A stretch of DNA of 64,000 nt, from contig NZ_MORL01000013.1 of NCBI RefSeq assembly GCF_001870735.1, forward strand, positions 1 to 64,000. Direction: 5' to 3'. Origin of the DNA: Arsenicibacter rosenii (lineage in GTDB: Bacteria; Bacteroidota; Bacteroidia; Cytophagales; Spirosomataceae). Made by a program: the position numbers and the translations under genes. Shown here piece by piece: positions 16,109 through 25,643 of this stretch (position 1 is its first letter; each line of letters starts with the position of its first letter). The notes under the pieces were generated by a model. That model saw only the letters and a list, made by a program, of their open reading frames with translations, did no database searches and was not told the origin of the DNA.

Positions 16109-16154
16109 AAAAAACGACCGGTCGTCTGCCGGAAACAGCCAATGGTCGTTTTTT
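16109..16154. terminator. Terminator after the LytTR gene
   Basis: AAAAAACGACC (16109-16119) pairs with GGTCGTTTTTT (16144-16154) around a 24-nt loop that contains further GC-rich pairing. It lies 100 bp downstream of the regulator stop and 51 bp before the desaturase start. Confidence 0.7.
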
Positions 16155-16205
16155 CCACGGTATCGGCGCCAGCGGGCCGAATCTTTGTCAAAAAAAGAAC
16201 AAAGT

Positions 16206-16988
16206 ATGACCGCTATTCTGATCTTCTTTCTGCTACACTGGTACGGCTCTCTGTTTTTCCAGACCGTCTTTTTACACCGCTACGCTTCCCATCAGGCCTT
16301 TACTATGTCGAAAGGCTGGGAAAAAACCTTTTTTGTCCTGACGTTTATTTTTCAGGGCTCCAACTACCTCAGCGCCTATGCCTACGGGGTTATGCACCGC
16401 ATGCACCATGCCTTTGCCGACACCGAAAAAGACCCGCATTCGCCGATGTTCAGCTCCGGCATTTTCGATATGATGATTAAAACGGCCCGCTTTTACTCAG
16501 CTATCCGTAACCGTACCATGACCGTTGACCCGAAATTCACAACCAATGTTCCGGACTGGCGTGCCTTCGATGATTTTGCGTCCAATAGGTTCACCCGTCT
16601 TGCCTGGGGAACGCTCTATACCCTGTTTTACATCTATTTCGCCCCGTCGTGGGTATGGTTCCTGCTGTTGCCTTTCCACTACCTGATGTCGCCTATTCAC
16701 GGAGCAATCATCAACTGGTTTGCCCACAAAATCGGCTATACCACGTTTAAGGTCAACGATACGTCTAAAAACCTGATGCCGGTCGACATCTTCATGATGG
16801 GGGAAGGGTTCCACAATAACCACCATACTTACGGTAACCGTGCCAACTTCGCTTACCGCTGGTTTGAACTCGACCCGTCGTATCAGATCATGAAACTGCT
16901 CCATGTACTGCACATCATCCGGCTGCCGGAGAAGAAAAAACAAGCACAGACGTTTTTAAAGAAGAAAGAACTGGTTGCCGTCGAATAA
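16206..16988 (+). CDS. Acyl-CoA/fatty-acid desaturase
   Basis: The protein has 260 residues from the ATG at 16206; a TTG at 16185 would add seven. The three histidine boxes of membrane di-iron desaturases are present: HRYASH, HRMHHAF and HNNHH. They lie between hydrophobic segments in the expected order. The enzyme introduces a cis double bond into acyl chains and tunes membrane fluidity. It is short for a delta-9 desaturase but complete in motifs. It stands alone between two terminators. Confidence 0.9.
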   Translation: MTAILIFFLLHWYGSLFFQTVFLHRYASHQAFTMSKGWEKTFFVLTFIFQGSNYLSAYAYGVMHRMHHAFADTEKDPHSPMFSSGIFDMMIKTARFYSAIRNRTMTVDPKFTTNVPDWRAFDDFASNRFTRLAWGTLYTLFYIYFAPSWVWFLLLPFHYLMSPIHGAIINWFAHKIGYTTFKVNDTSKNLMPVDIFMMGEGFHNNHHTYGNRANFAYRWFELDPSYQIMKLLHVLHIIRLPEKKKQAQTFLKKKELVAVE

Positions 16989-17003
16989 TCCCCTATATCC
17001 CAA

Positions 17004-17047
17004 AAAAGAGAGCAGGATACTACCGTTTTAGTACCCTGCTCTCTTTC
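17004..17047. terminator. Terminator after the desaturase gene
   Basis: AAAGAGAGCAGG and CCTGCTCTCTTT form a long stem with a 19-nt partly paired loop. It lies 16 bp after the desaturase stop. Confidence 0.8.
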
Positions 17048-17424
17048 CGGCATTTCTCCGGTTCAGCAAAAATCTTTATTTTCTGATGAAATAATGCTTC
17101 TGGATGTATATAAAACAAAAAAGACTACCCTTAAAAAGTAGTAGTCTTTCCGCTATATCCACACCATTTAAATCAGTGATCAGATCACTGACATGCTAAA
17201 TTAATCATTTTGATACAAAAAAGATTCCCTCTGCCGGAAATATTTTTAAAAAAAACAAGAAACTCCTCTTTTTTATCCGCTTTATCGTATTGAATAGTAA
17301 TGGATTAGATAAAATTCAGCATAACAGCCAATCTGGATTAATTTAATTCCGAACGATTTATTTTTTTTGCCAGATCAGACGAATTTTACTTATTCTTTAT
17401 TAAATATACAGTTACATTTTAGCC
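17048..17424. other. AT-rich intergenic region with two inverted repeats
   Basis: No gene is seen here. AAAGACTAC/GTAGTCTTT (17120-17149) makes a terminator-like hairpin with T-run flanks. CAGTGATC-A-GATCACTG (17174-17190) is a perfect odd-centred palindrome typical of a protein binding site. The remaining 230 bp are AT-rich and probably hold the promoter of the fibronectin-III protein gene. Confidence 0.5.
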
Positions 17425-18084
17425 ATGAGAATGTGTGCAATCCATGCGTTCATTATGTGTTTTTTCTATAACTCCGGTTCTGTCAGCGCAGGTATAACCG
17501 GATCATATCTTCGGAACCTTCTGTTTTCAGCCAGTACGCACCCGCTTTCAGTTTCCGCCCCGCCCGCAAATGAAGCGTTTAGGGATCGTACGCTAAGTAC
17601 CTGCCGTTTCCCTACCTATCTGGCGGTTACACCGGAGTTAACGACAGCAACCCTGATCTGGTCAAATGCCGGTACGGGCATCCGGTATGATATCCGCTGG
17701 CGCCGGTATGATTCCGCAGACGAATGGTCGACTGTTACCGGAATTACGTCTGTCAGCTATACACTAACCAATCTTACCCCGTCAACTCTATACGAATGGC
17801 AGTTGCAATCTGTCTGTACTGACTCACAGGTGTCAGGATTTATCGGTATAGCCACGTTCAGAACGCTTACGCCGGCCTGTTCGTCCATGTACACCATTAA
17901 AGACGGTTTGTGGAGCGACCCTGCCATCTGGTCCTGTCTCAGAGTACCGGCAAAGGGCGAAAAGGTTACGGTTAATCATACGGTTACCATACCGCCACTT
18001 ATCGCGGGTACTGCCGGGAACATCGTACTTGCCGGCGGCAAAATCTTGTTCTCACAGGCGGCCACCCTGCGTTTGAATCCTTAA
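17425..18084 (+). CDS. Secreted fibronectin type III protein
   Basis: The 219-residue protein has a weak N-terminal hydrophobic leader (MCAIHAFIMCFFYNSGSVSAG). A FnIII domain spans about 70-150: TATLIWSNAGTGIRYDIRWR ... SYTLTNLTPSTLYEWQLQSV. The last 65 residues (DGLWSDPAIWSCLRVPAKGE, VNHTVTIPP) match the start of a carbohydrate- or adhesin-associated beta-solenoid domain common in Cytophagales surface proteins, and the protein ends early in it. It may be a cut-down adhesin. There is no type IX sorting tail. Confidence 0.6.
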   Translation: MRMCAIHAFIMCFFYNSGSVSAGITGSYLRNLLFSASTHPLSVSAPPANEAFRDRTLSTCRFPTYLAVTPELTTATLIWSNAGTGIRYDIRWRRYDSADEWSTVTGITSVSYTLTNLTPSTLYEWQLQSVCTDSQVSGFIGIATFRTLTPACSSMYTIKDGLWSDPAIWSCLRVPAKGEKVTVNHTVTIPPLIAGTAGNIVLAGGKILFSQAATLRLNP

Positions 18085-18136
18085 CACCATCGTGCACCCG
18101 GTCTTTAGCCGGTTTTCTGATCATAAGGCCATCTAT

Positions 18137-18191
18137 ACCGGAAACGCGGCGATAACAGGTTGCCAGAACCTGTTATCGCCGCGTTTCCGGT
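18137..18191. terminator. Long perfect hairpin between convergent genes
   Basis: A 25-bp perfect stem (18137-18161 with 18167-18191) closes on the 5-nt loop GCCAG. An outer 10-bp repeat, CTTTAGCCGG (18103-18112) with CCGGCTAAAG (18210-18219), brackets it. It lies between the convergent genes ending at 18084 and 18214 and should stop transcription from both sides. It is far longer than a usual terminator and lacks a long T-run. Confidence 0.6.
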
Positions 18192-18213
18192 GTTTACCAG
18201 TAAGAACAGCCGG

Positions 18214-19254
18214 CTAAAGCGCAGCTCCCGCTTGACGACCCGCTACAAAGACCGTGTCGTTTGAACCCGCTCCCATCCGTGCCCCAAAGCCGGCAGCAAC
18301 GACGCCGATCAGCAAACCGAAGAAGCCGAAAATTGCCGCCTTAGCCGCCGCCGAAGCGGTTGCATCTGCCGCCTGCCGGGCGTTACGTTCAGCATCCTGC
18401 CGGGCTTGTTCGACCTTTACAACCGCCTGCTTGTAAGCACCGATCCAGTTGTCGACAATCTGTTCTGACTCAGCCCGGCTTTTTCCGGTTCGTTTCATAA
18501 CCACATTCACGGCATCCTCCCGGTCTACGCTGTTTACCGTAGCCTGCCCCTGCCGGAACAGCCGGTCAAACAACCCTTCCGCAATATCATCGGCGGCCTG
18601 TGGGTTCCCGGCCGCACGCGCTGCGGCGGATTCAGCCATGTAGCCGGCTTGTCCGGCTTTGCGCTCCAGTGTGTTCGGGTTCAGGTTAGCATCGCCGGTT
18701 TGCCGTAGCAACTGGTTTGCTTCACGTTTCAGGTCGCCGAGGTCAAGGTTCCGGAGATCAATTCCGTTTTCTTTCAGTTGCCCTTCAACAGCCTTCCCGA
18801 TGCCGGGGGCGGCTACCGCAACGGCTGAACCAGCCGTCCGGACGACACCTCCCACTAACCGTGTAGCTCCGCCAATCAGGCTGCCGATTGTTGTGGTCAG
18901 AAAATAAATGGTCAGTAAGGTCGCCAGACACCAGGTAAGTACACCGTGAATCGTTCCGTCGAATAACCGGGCTGAACCAGACAACCGGCCGGCGATCCAG
19001 CCACCGGCAAATAAAGACACCAGACTGCTGACGATGTACCAGACCGCGCTGCCGATGCCCAGGCCGGCGGTTGGATTCTGTTCCGTTACCGGATCAATGG
19101 TGCTTAGACCGATCCCGATCCCAAGGAGCGAAAGCAACATCTGACAGACCAGTGCAACCAGCACCCCTGCCAGTACGGCACTCCATGAGATTCGTTTTAT
19201 GTAGCTGAATTGACCATTTGCCTGTTTCGTTGAGTAATACTGATTTGTTTCCAT
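18214..19254 (-). CDS. Multi-pass membrane protein with Ala-rich coiled-coil
   Basis: The 346-residue protein has hydrophobic segments near 25-50, 65-90 and 105-130, and a Gly-rich C-terminal TM (IFGFFGLLIGVVAAGFGARM). Between them lies a helical region rich in Ala/Gln/Glu (KVEQARQDAERNARQAADAT), probably a coiled coil. No enzyme motif is seen. The overall plan resembles uncharacterised stress- or envelope-related membrane proteins of Bacteroidota. It starts next to a 353-bp gap that holds two divergent promoter regions. Confidence 0.65.
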   Translation of the reverse strand: METNQYYSTKQANGQFSYIKRISWSAVLAGVLVALVCQMLLSLLGIGIGLSTIDPVTEQNPTAGLGIGSAVWYIVSSLVSLFAGGWIAGRLSGSARLFDGTIHGVLTWCLATLLTIYFLTTTIGSLIGGATRLVGGVVRTAGSAVAVAAPGIGKAVEGQLKENGIDLRNLDLGDLKREANQLLRQTGDANLNPNTLERKAGQAGYMAESAAARAAGNPQAADDIAEGLFDRLFRQGQATVNSVDREDAVNVVMKRTGKSRAESEQIVDNWIGAYKQAVVKVEQARQDAERNARQAADATASAAAKAAIFGFFGLLIGVVAAGFGARMGAGSNDTVFVAGRQAGAAL

Positions 19255-19593
19255 GTTGTCCCGAAAATTTGTGATAAGATATTGAAAGGAGTAATCCCCG
19301 CTTTATCTAGCGAACAGCATGCCAGTCAAGACCCCATGGGTTAGTATACTGTATACCAAGGCACTACCATTAAAAGCCTGGTTCATTCTGCCGGTAAACA
19401 GGTAATTTTTACACATAAGTGTAGAATATACACACGGGAAAGTATGCGTACATGACGGTCTTGCGCCGATGGCATATTCCTGCTTTTTCCGCCCGTCTCA
19501 CTCATTTTTCCGTCCTGTTCTTTCTCTGCAATCCCGTTTCGGGAGTATGCCTGTCCGGCTGCTGACTATTTCTGTTTAGAAGCCCCTGCGGTG
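19255..19593. other. Divergent intergenic region upstream of the PUL operon
   Basis: No gene is visible in this region. It should hold the promoter of the membrane-protein gene (left) and of the GH127 operon (right). Apart from the LacI-type palindrome at its right end I see only weak short repeats such as GTATACTGTATAC (19348-19360). Confidence 0.4.
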
Positions 19594-19603
19594 TAAACGT
19601 TTA
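19594..19603. promoter_or_regulatory. LacI-type operator before the glycanase operon
   Basis: TAAACGTTTA is a perfect palindrome with the AAACGTTT core typical of LacI-family sites. It ends 4 bp before the ATG of the GH127 gene. The same core, as GCAAACGTTTGC, lies in front of the LacI gene encoded at the far end of this operon. Binding by that regulator is a reasonable inference. Confidence 0.6.
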
Positions 19604-19607
19604 GTAC

Positions 19608-21569
19608 ATGACGATGCATACTTATCCCCTGAAACGGTATTGTTTTTTCTGCCTGACCTTCTTGTCGCTGACTCCTGTTTCGTTACCGGCCATAGCCCAG
19701 TACCCGGGGCAGTCAACCGACAAAATGAGCGTTGCGCTGAAAGTACCGGTCAGCGCATTCAGTTTTAACCTGCAGGATGTCCGCATCACCAAAGGCCCGT
19801 TCCGGGAGAATATGGAGCGTGAAGGTCAATGGCTGCTGTCACTGCCCGTCGACCGTCTGATGCACAGTTTCAAGGTAAATGCCGGTATGAACACCCCTAA
19901 ACCCGGCAGCCCCACCAAAATGCCGGAACCACTGGGTGGCTGGGAAGGTCTGGACATGGAGCTGCGCGGCCACAGCATCGGCCACCTGCTCTCAGGGCTG
20001 GCGTTACAATATGCATCGACCGGCAACGACGCGTTTAAACGAAAGGGCGATAGCCTCGTCAATGGTCTGGCAGAGGTCCAGCAGACACTCAATCAGGATG
20101 GTTACCTGAGTGCCTACCCGCAGCAATACATCGACCGGAACATTGCGGCTACCTCGGTCTGGGCTCCCTGGTATACGATGCACAAACTCTTCGCCGGGCT
20201 TACGGATCAATATACCTATGCCGATAACCGGAAAGCCCTCGACATCGTAACCAAAATGGCTGCCTGGGCCTACAAAAAGCTTTCGCCGCTTACCGACGAG
20301 CAGCTTCAGAAAATGCTGCGGAATGAGTTCGGCGGGATGAATGATGCGTTCTTTAACCTCTATGCCATCACCGGCAACCCTGACCATCTGAAACTGGCGC
20401 GGCTCTTTTACCACAAAGCCGCTCTGGAACCCCTGGAAGCCGGCATTGATAACCTCAACAAAGCCCATGCGAATACCTTCATCCCCAAACTCGTCGGCGA
20501 AGCACGGGATTATGAACTGACCGGCAATGAAAAAGCCCGTAAGGCCGCGACCTTCTTCTGGCATACAGTTGTCAATCATCACACCTACGCCCATGGCGGC
20601 AACAGCGACAAAGAACACTTTTTTGAACCCGACAAAATTTCGGAGCATCTCACCGGAAACACCGGCGAAACCTGCAACACCTACAACATGCTCAAGCTAA
20701 CCCGCCATTTGTTCACCTGGACTCCGGAAGAGCGGTATGCCGGGTATTATGAACAGGCGCTGTATAATCACATCCTGGGGCAGCAGGATCCGGCTTCCGG
20801 CATGGTCTGCTACTTTACCCCCATGAAACCCGGCGCTTACCGGCTCTACAGTACACCCGATCAGTCGTTCTGGTGTTGTGTCGGCTCCGGCTTTGAGAGC
20901 CATTCCAAATTCGGCGAAGCGATCTATTACCACGATCACAAGGGCATTTTCGTCAATCTGTTCATCCCCTCGGAAGTGAACTGGCGCGAAAAAGGGGTAA
21001 AACTGGTACAGGAAACCCGTTTCCCGGAAGAAGCAACCACCCGGCTCAGCGTCCTTACGGATAAACCGGTTGCCATGCCGCTTTACCTGCGTTACCCTTC
21101 ATGGGCAACTGCCGGGGTAACCCTTACCGTCAACGGCAAACCGGTAAAGGTCAGCCAGCAACCCGGCAGCTACATCGTTCTCGAACGGACCTGGAAACCC
21201 GGCGATCAACTGGAACTTACCTGCCCGATGACGCTGCGGCGGGTGCCGGCTAATGACAATCCGGATGTAGCAGCCATTGCCTACGGGCCTGTTTTACTGG
21301 CGGGGAAAGCCGGAACAGCCAATATGCAGGGAACCGCACCGTTCCATGATCCGGCAGATCCTTACCAGTATTACGGATATGACTATACGATTCCCGCAGG
21401 GATTCCGCAGGTGTTACCGGCCCAAAACACGCTGGAGCAGATAAAGCCGGTAGCGGGGAAACCCCTTACGTTTGAGACAACCCCGGCCGATAGCCAAATT
21501 CGCATTGAACTGGAACCGTATTACAAGGTTCACCGCCAACGATACATCATGTACTGGACGCTGAAATAG
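19608..21569 (+). CDS. GH127-family beta-L-arabinofuranosidase (DUF1680)
   Basis: The 653-residue protein has a signal peptide of about 30 residues (…LTFLSLTPVSLPAIAQ). Family motifs include VDRLMHSFKVNAG, GGWEGLDMELRGHSIGHLLS, TMHKLFAGL, GETCNTYNM and FWCCVGSGFE. The Glu354/Cys356 and Cys423/Cys424 groups correspond to the zinc-binding and nucleophilic residues of HypBA1-type enzymes. Members release beta-L-arabinofuranose from plant glycans and glycoproteins. It is the first gene of the operon and is secreted to the periplasm. The related GH146 family cannot be ruled out without a tree. Confidence 0.88.
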   Translation: MTMHTYPLKRYCFFCLTFLSLTPVSLPAIAQYPGQSTDKMSVALKVPVSAFSFNLQDVRITKGPFRENMEREGQWLLSLPVDRLMHSFKVNAGMNTPKPGSPTKMPEPLGGWEGLDMELRGHSIGHLLSGLALQYASTGNDAFKRKGDSLVNGLAEVQQTLNQDGYLSAYPQQYIDRNIAATSVWAPWYTMHKLFAGLTDQYTYADNRKALDIVTKMAAWAYKKLSPLTDEQLQKMLRNEFGGMNDAFFNLYAITGNPDHLKLARLFYHKAALEPLEAGIDNLNKAHANTFIPKLVGEARDYELTGNEKARKAATFFWHTVVNHHTYAHGGNSDKEHFFEPDKISEHLTGNTGETCNTYNMLKLTRHLFTWTPEERYAGYYEQALYNHILGQQDPASGMVCYFTPMKPGAYRLYSTPDQSFWCCVGSGFESHSKFGEAIYYHDHKGIFVNLFIPSEVNWREKGVKLVQETRFPEEATTRLSVLTDKPVAMPLYLRYPSWATAGVTLTVNGKPVKVSQQPGSYIVLERTWKPGDQLELTCPMTLRRVPANDNPDVAAIAYGPVLLAGKAGTANMQGTAPFHDPADPYQYYGYDYTIPAGIPQVLPAQNTLEQIKPVAGKPLTFETTPADSQIRIELEPYYKVHRQRYIMYWTLK

Positions 21570-21614
21570 TCGCCGACGGACGTCCCAGACAACTGTACTT
21601 AATCCTATTCGGGT

Positions 21615-23243
21615 ATGTTCTTACCAAAAATACTGGCTTTTTTTTCCGGACTATGGGTTGGCCTGCTTAGTCCGTTGCAGGCGCAGGTCTGGCAATGGTC
21701 GGCACCGGTAAACACGCTGATCTCGCCCGAGACCAATGAATCGCCACAGGCGTTTTTATGGATTCCGGATCATTGCCGCTACGTGCGCGGCATCGTTGTG
21801 GGGCAGCATAATATGCTTGAGGAAGGTGTTTTTGAGCATCCCGATTTCCGGAAAAGCATGGCGAAACTGGGCTTTGCCATCGTCTGGGTCACTCCGGCCA
21901 TTGACTTTACCTTCGACTGGCGTCCGACGCCTGGCAATCCGGGAGCCGGAGCCCATTTTGCGGCAATGCTCAACCGGCTGGCCGACGTGTCGGGTTACCG
22001 GGAGTTAGCCATTGCACCGGTTGTGCCGGTTGGTCATTCTGCGGCAGCCAGCTATCCGTGGAATTTTGCGGCATGGCTTCCGGGCCGGACTCTCGCCGCC
22101 ATCTCTCTGAAAGGGGATGCGCCCCAAACCCGGCTGACCGGTAATGGCAAACCTGCTCCGGACTGGGGTACCCGCACCATCGACGGCGTGCCGGGCCTGA
22201 TGGTCATGGGCGAATATGAATGGTGGGACGACCGGCTGACCCCTGCTTTTACGTATGTGGCTGCTCATCCGGCTACGCCGTTTAGCCTGCTGGCCGATGC
22301 CGGACACGGGCATTTTGACAGCCTGGATACGCTGGTCCGGTTTCTGGCCTTATACATCCGGAAAGCCGCCGCTTACCGGCTTCCGAACACATCCGGCCAA
22401 CGGGATACCGTGGTGCTCAAACCGATTGATCCGCGCCGGGGCTGGCTGATGGACCGCTGGCAGAAAGACAGTCTTCCGACAGCACCGGCCGCGCCTTACG
22501 CCACCTACACGGGTAACCGGCAGACCGCTACGTGGTGTTTTGACCGGGAAATGGCCGATGCGACCGAAGCCATTTACCGCCAGGCACGCAGCAAACAGGC
22601 TCAACACCTCGGTTATATCCGGAACGGGCAGTTTGTGAAACCGGTAAAAACACATGCCAATTACCAGTTGACTTTCCAGCCACTGGCCGACGGCATTACG
22701 TTTCACCTCCGCAGTGCTTTCACCGACACCTCACGCATCCGGCCGGCTATAGCGCACGCAACGACGCCGGTCCGCATTGACCGCATTTGCGGGCCCGTCC
22801 GGAAGTTAAATGATACAACCTTTCAGATCAGCTTTTACCGCATGGGATTCAATAATCCGAAACGATCGGATGATATCTGGCTGATTGCCCGCAACGAGGG
22901 CGATCAGTCTTTCAAAAGCATAGTACAACAGGCCAATCTCCGGTTTCCGGTCAGCAACAAGGCTGGACGCCCGCAAACGATTACGTTTCCGGCACCAGCC
23001 AACCAACGCCCCGGCACCAGGACGGTAGACTTACATGCCACCTCAGACGCCGGCCTGCCGGTGTCTTACTATGTCAAAGCAGGCCCGGCAGTCATCAATG
23101 GCAACCGGATCGTCTTTACGCCTGTGCCGCCACGCAGCAAAAAACCAGTTAAGGTAACGGTTGTCGCCTGGCAATACGGCCGCAGTACCGGTAATAAAGT
23201 ACAGTCTGCCCGGCCCGTCGAGCAATCCTTTTTCCTGAATTAA
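21615..23243 (+). CDS. Secreted alpha/beta-hydrolase-fold protein of the PUL
   Basis: The 542-residue protein has a signal peptide (ending ...LSPLQAQ). Residues about 40-245 form an alpha/beta hydrolase: VVGQHNML near the oxyanion region, VPVGHSAAAS with nucleophile Ser142, and ADAGHGHFDS with a candidate catalytic His. The C-terminal 300 residues are beta-rich, with repeats resembling Ig- or FnIII-like folds (VSYYVKAGPAVINGNRIVFT). It may be an esterase or deacetylase acting on the same glycan, but the substrate is not shown. It lies 45 bp after the GH127 gene in the same operon. Confidence 0.65.
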   Translation: MFLPKILAFFSGLWVGLLSPLQAQVWQWSAPVNTLISPETNESPQAFLWIPDHCRYVRGIVVGQHNMLEEGVFEHPDFRKSMAKLGFAIVWVTPAIDFTFDWRPTPGNPGAGAHFAAMLNRLADVSGYRELAIAPVVPVGHSAAASYPWNFAAWLPGRTLAAISLKGDAPQTRLTGNGKPAPDWGTRTIDGVPGLMVMGEYEWWDDRLTPAFTYVAAHPATPFSLLADAGHGHFDSLDTLVRFLALYIRKAAAYRLPNTSGQRDTVVLKPIDPRRGWLMDRWQKDSLPTAPAAPYATYTGNRQTATWCFDREMADATEAIYRQARSKQAQHLGYIRNGQFVKPVKTHANYQLTFQPLADGITFHLRSAFTDTSRIRPAIAHATTPVRIDRICGPVRKLNDTTFQISFYRMGFNNPKRSDDIWLIARNEGDQSFKSIVQQANLRFPVSNKAGRPQTITFPAPANQRPGTRTVDLHATSDAGLPVSYYVKAGPAVINGNRIVFTPVPPRSKKPVKVTVVAWQYGRSTGNKVQSARPVEQSFFLN

Positions 23244-23258
23244 GTTTTTCCCATATAC

Positions 23259-25643
23259 ATGAACCGGACTAATATCCTGTATAAACAGATAAAACGAATC
23301 GCCCTGTCGGCCGGCCTGCTGGCCCTGCTGCCGGCCTTCACTGCTGTGGCGCAGAAAGCCCACCCCTATCTGGTCTATACCCCGCAACGCACCGACCGGC
23401 TCAAAGTCCGGATAAAAACCGATACCCTGCTGGCCAACCGCTGGCAGGCCATCCGTCAGCGCTGCGACCAATGGGTATCAGCCCCCAAAGGCGGCAACAT
23501 GGAACAGCTGGCCTTTGCCTATACCATGACTGGTGATGCCCGCTACGCCGAACGAGCCAAAACCTTGCTCACCGATCTGACCAACCGGCCATTCTGGGAT
23601 GGTATGGACGACCGTACTCCGCGCTGGAATGCCGGTCTGGCCACCAGCCACAACAACTGGTCGGCTTCTGTCACCTACGATGCAATCTATCAGACCTTGT
23701 CGGCCGGTGAGCGCAAGACTATTGCCGGCAATATCTACAAACTGGGCATTGACCCCTCTGTGGCCGATTGGATCTCGAAAGATAAACGCATCCAGTCGCT
23801 CAATAACATGGGGCACAACTGGTGGGCCGCTATCGTTTTTGAGGCAGGGATTGCGTCGCTGGCAGTCATGCATGAGCTCCCGCAAGCCCGTCAGCTGGCT
23901 ACCGGCATTATGCAGGACAGCCGCCAGTGGTTTGCCTTTGCGGGGAGCGTACTCGAAAACAAACCGGCCAACTTCGACGCAGCGGGCGGCTTTTACGAAA
24001 GCATCAGTTATGCCAACTATGGTGTGTCGGAGTACCTGCTTTTCCGGCTTGCATACACCAATGCCCTCGGCCCTGTTTCAATGCCCTATGATCCGCTACT
24101 GCAAAAAACGGTCGACTGGTTTATCCAGGCGGCATATCCGCGCCCGGCCGGTCAACCCATCCTTTCCCTGAATTTTGGCGACAGCAACGATTTTGCCAAC
24201 GGCGACCGGCCCGCCAAACTGTTGATTGCGCTAGGCCTGGGCAAAGACGATTATTACTGGTATCTGCAGCATACTGCCCGCAACCCGTTCCGGGAAGACA
24301 TGAGCGTGCAGACGCCCATGGGCCTGCTCTATCAGCCCGAAAACCGGCCGGCGCCACCGCAGCCTTCGCTTCCCCCCTCCGCGCTGTACCCCGCCATGGG
24401 CTGGGCCATGCTCCGTAATTCGTGGCAACCCGACGCCACGCTCCTGGGCATCAAAAGCGGTTATACCTGGAACCATGCCCATGCCGATGCCAATTCGTTT
24501 GTACTATACCATAAGGGCCAGTACCTGCTCATCGACGGCGGGGACGTCGGGTACGGCAATCCGGAATACAGCAGCTATTTCGTCACCAGCCGCGCACACA
24601 ATATCCTGACGTTCAACGGAGAGGCGCAGATCCCGACTGATCAGTACAACGCCGTTAAGCACCCCGGCCACTTATACAACCTGATTGATGGCGGTCCGCT
24701 GAAATACATTCTCGCCGACGCCTCGGGCCCGACTTCCCGCAACTTCCTGCGCAATTACCGCAATTTCGTATGGATCGGGCAGGTTATTCTGATCATCGAT
24801 GATGTGAAAACCTACGAGAGTGGTAAACTGGATTTTTTGCTGCACTACGCCGGTAAAGCCGATAAAAAGGGCCCCGATATTGAGATCAGTACTGATAGTG
24901 CGGCCATTCTGTTCCGGCCGTTATACCCCGAGACCTTGCCGCTGGGATATCCGCATGACTTCCCGGAGAAGATGAAGTACCGGACGGAATACGGCCTGAA
25001 AGACCGGACGACCAACGTGCAGATTCCGTATCTGGTCTTGTCGCCGCCCGAAAAAACCGACCGGACCAAGCTCGTCAATGCAATCCTGCTGCTTGACGGT
25101 CAGAACAAGGCGGTGCAGACGTTTACCGGGTCTTCGGGCGCCAGCGGGGCGGCCGGCCGCACAAACCTGCCGGTAATCGAAAAAGTGGAAGGGATAAACT
25201 ACCTCGGTGTCCGGATTACCCAGAACGGTCAGGTGACCGAACTGTATATCAACCTCCTGGCCGACGGCCGCCTGATGCACCGCAATTCGCACCTGATGCT
25301 GAACGGTTCGCCCACTGGCTGGGAAACAGACGCGTATCTGTGTGCGTTAACCTATCCGGCCGGTGCCGACCGCAATGATCCCGCGAAGCTAACCTCCTTT
25401 TTCGTCAGTAACGGGAGTTACCTGCGCCATAATGGCAAACCGCTCCTGAGTTCCTTATCCAAGACCTTCATGTATGCCGCCCGTACCGGCAACAACCTGG
25501 ATGTGCAGCTACAGGGGCAGCCCTATATACAGGCCTCCCTCGGGTTTGAGAAAATCAGCTCCCTTACCGTTAACCGGAAACCGGCTTCCCCCCGCTATGA
25601 TACGGATAACCTGCTCCTTATTGAACTTGATGAACAACACTAA
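23259..25643 (+). CDS. Heparinase II/III-family polysaccharide lyase
   Basis: The 794-residue protein has a signal peptide (…LLALLPAFTAVAQ). The N-terminal half is an alpha-toroid (SLNNMGHNWWAAIVFEAGI, with candidate catalytic residues). The C-terminal half is the beta-sandwich of heparinase II/III proteins, with the signature NHAHADANSFVLYHKGQYLL and DGGDVGYGNPEYSSYF. Such lyases cleave uronic-acid polymers by beta-elimination and leave an unsaturated end. It lies 15 bp after the hydrolase gene. The exact PL family and polymer are open; pairing with GH88 supports a uronate-containing glycan. Confidence 0.82.
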   Translation: MNRTNILYKQIKRIALSAGLLALLPAFTAVAQKAHPYLVYTPQRTDRLKVRIKTDTLLANRWQAIRQRCDQWVSAPKGGNMEQLAFAYTMTGDARYAERAKTLLTDLTNRPFWDGMDDRTPRWNAGLATSHNNWSASVTYDAIYQTLSAGERKTIAGNIYKLGIDPSVADWISKDKRIQSLNNMGHNWWAAIVFEAGIASLAVMHELPQARQLATGIMQDSRQWFAFAGSVLENKPANFDAAGGFYESISYANYGVSEYLLFRLAYTNALGPVSMPYDPLLQKTVDWFIQAAYPRPAGQPILSLNFGDSNDFANGDRPAKLLIALGLGKDDYYWYLQHTARNPFREDMSVQTPMGLLYQPENRPAPPQPSLPPSALYPAMGWAMLRNSWQPDATLLGIKSGYTWNHAHADANSFVLYHKGQYLLIDGGDVGYGNPEYSSYFVTSRAHNILTFNGEAQIPTDQYNAVKHPGHLYNLIDGGPLKYILADASGPTSRNFLRNYRNFVWIGQVILIIDDVKTYESGKLDFLLHYAGKADKKGPDIEISTDSAAILFRPLYPETLPLGYPHDFPEKMKYRTEYGLKDRTTNVQIPYLVLSPPEKTDRTKLVNAILLLDGQNKAVQTFTGSSGASGAAGRTNLPVIEKVEGINYLGVRITQNGQVTELYINLLADGRLMHRNSHLMLNGSPTGWETDAYLCALTYPAGADRNDPAKLTSFFVSNGSYLRHNGKPLLSSLSKTFMYAARTGNNLDVQLQGQPYIQASLGFEKISSLTVNRKPASPRYDTDNLLLIELDEQH

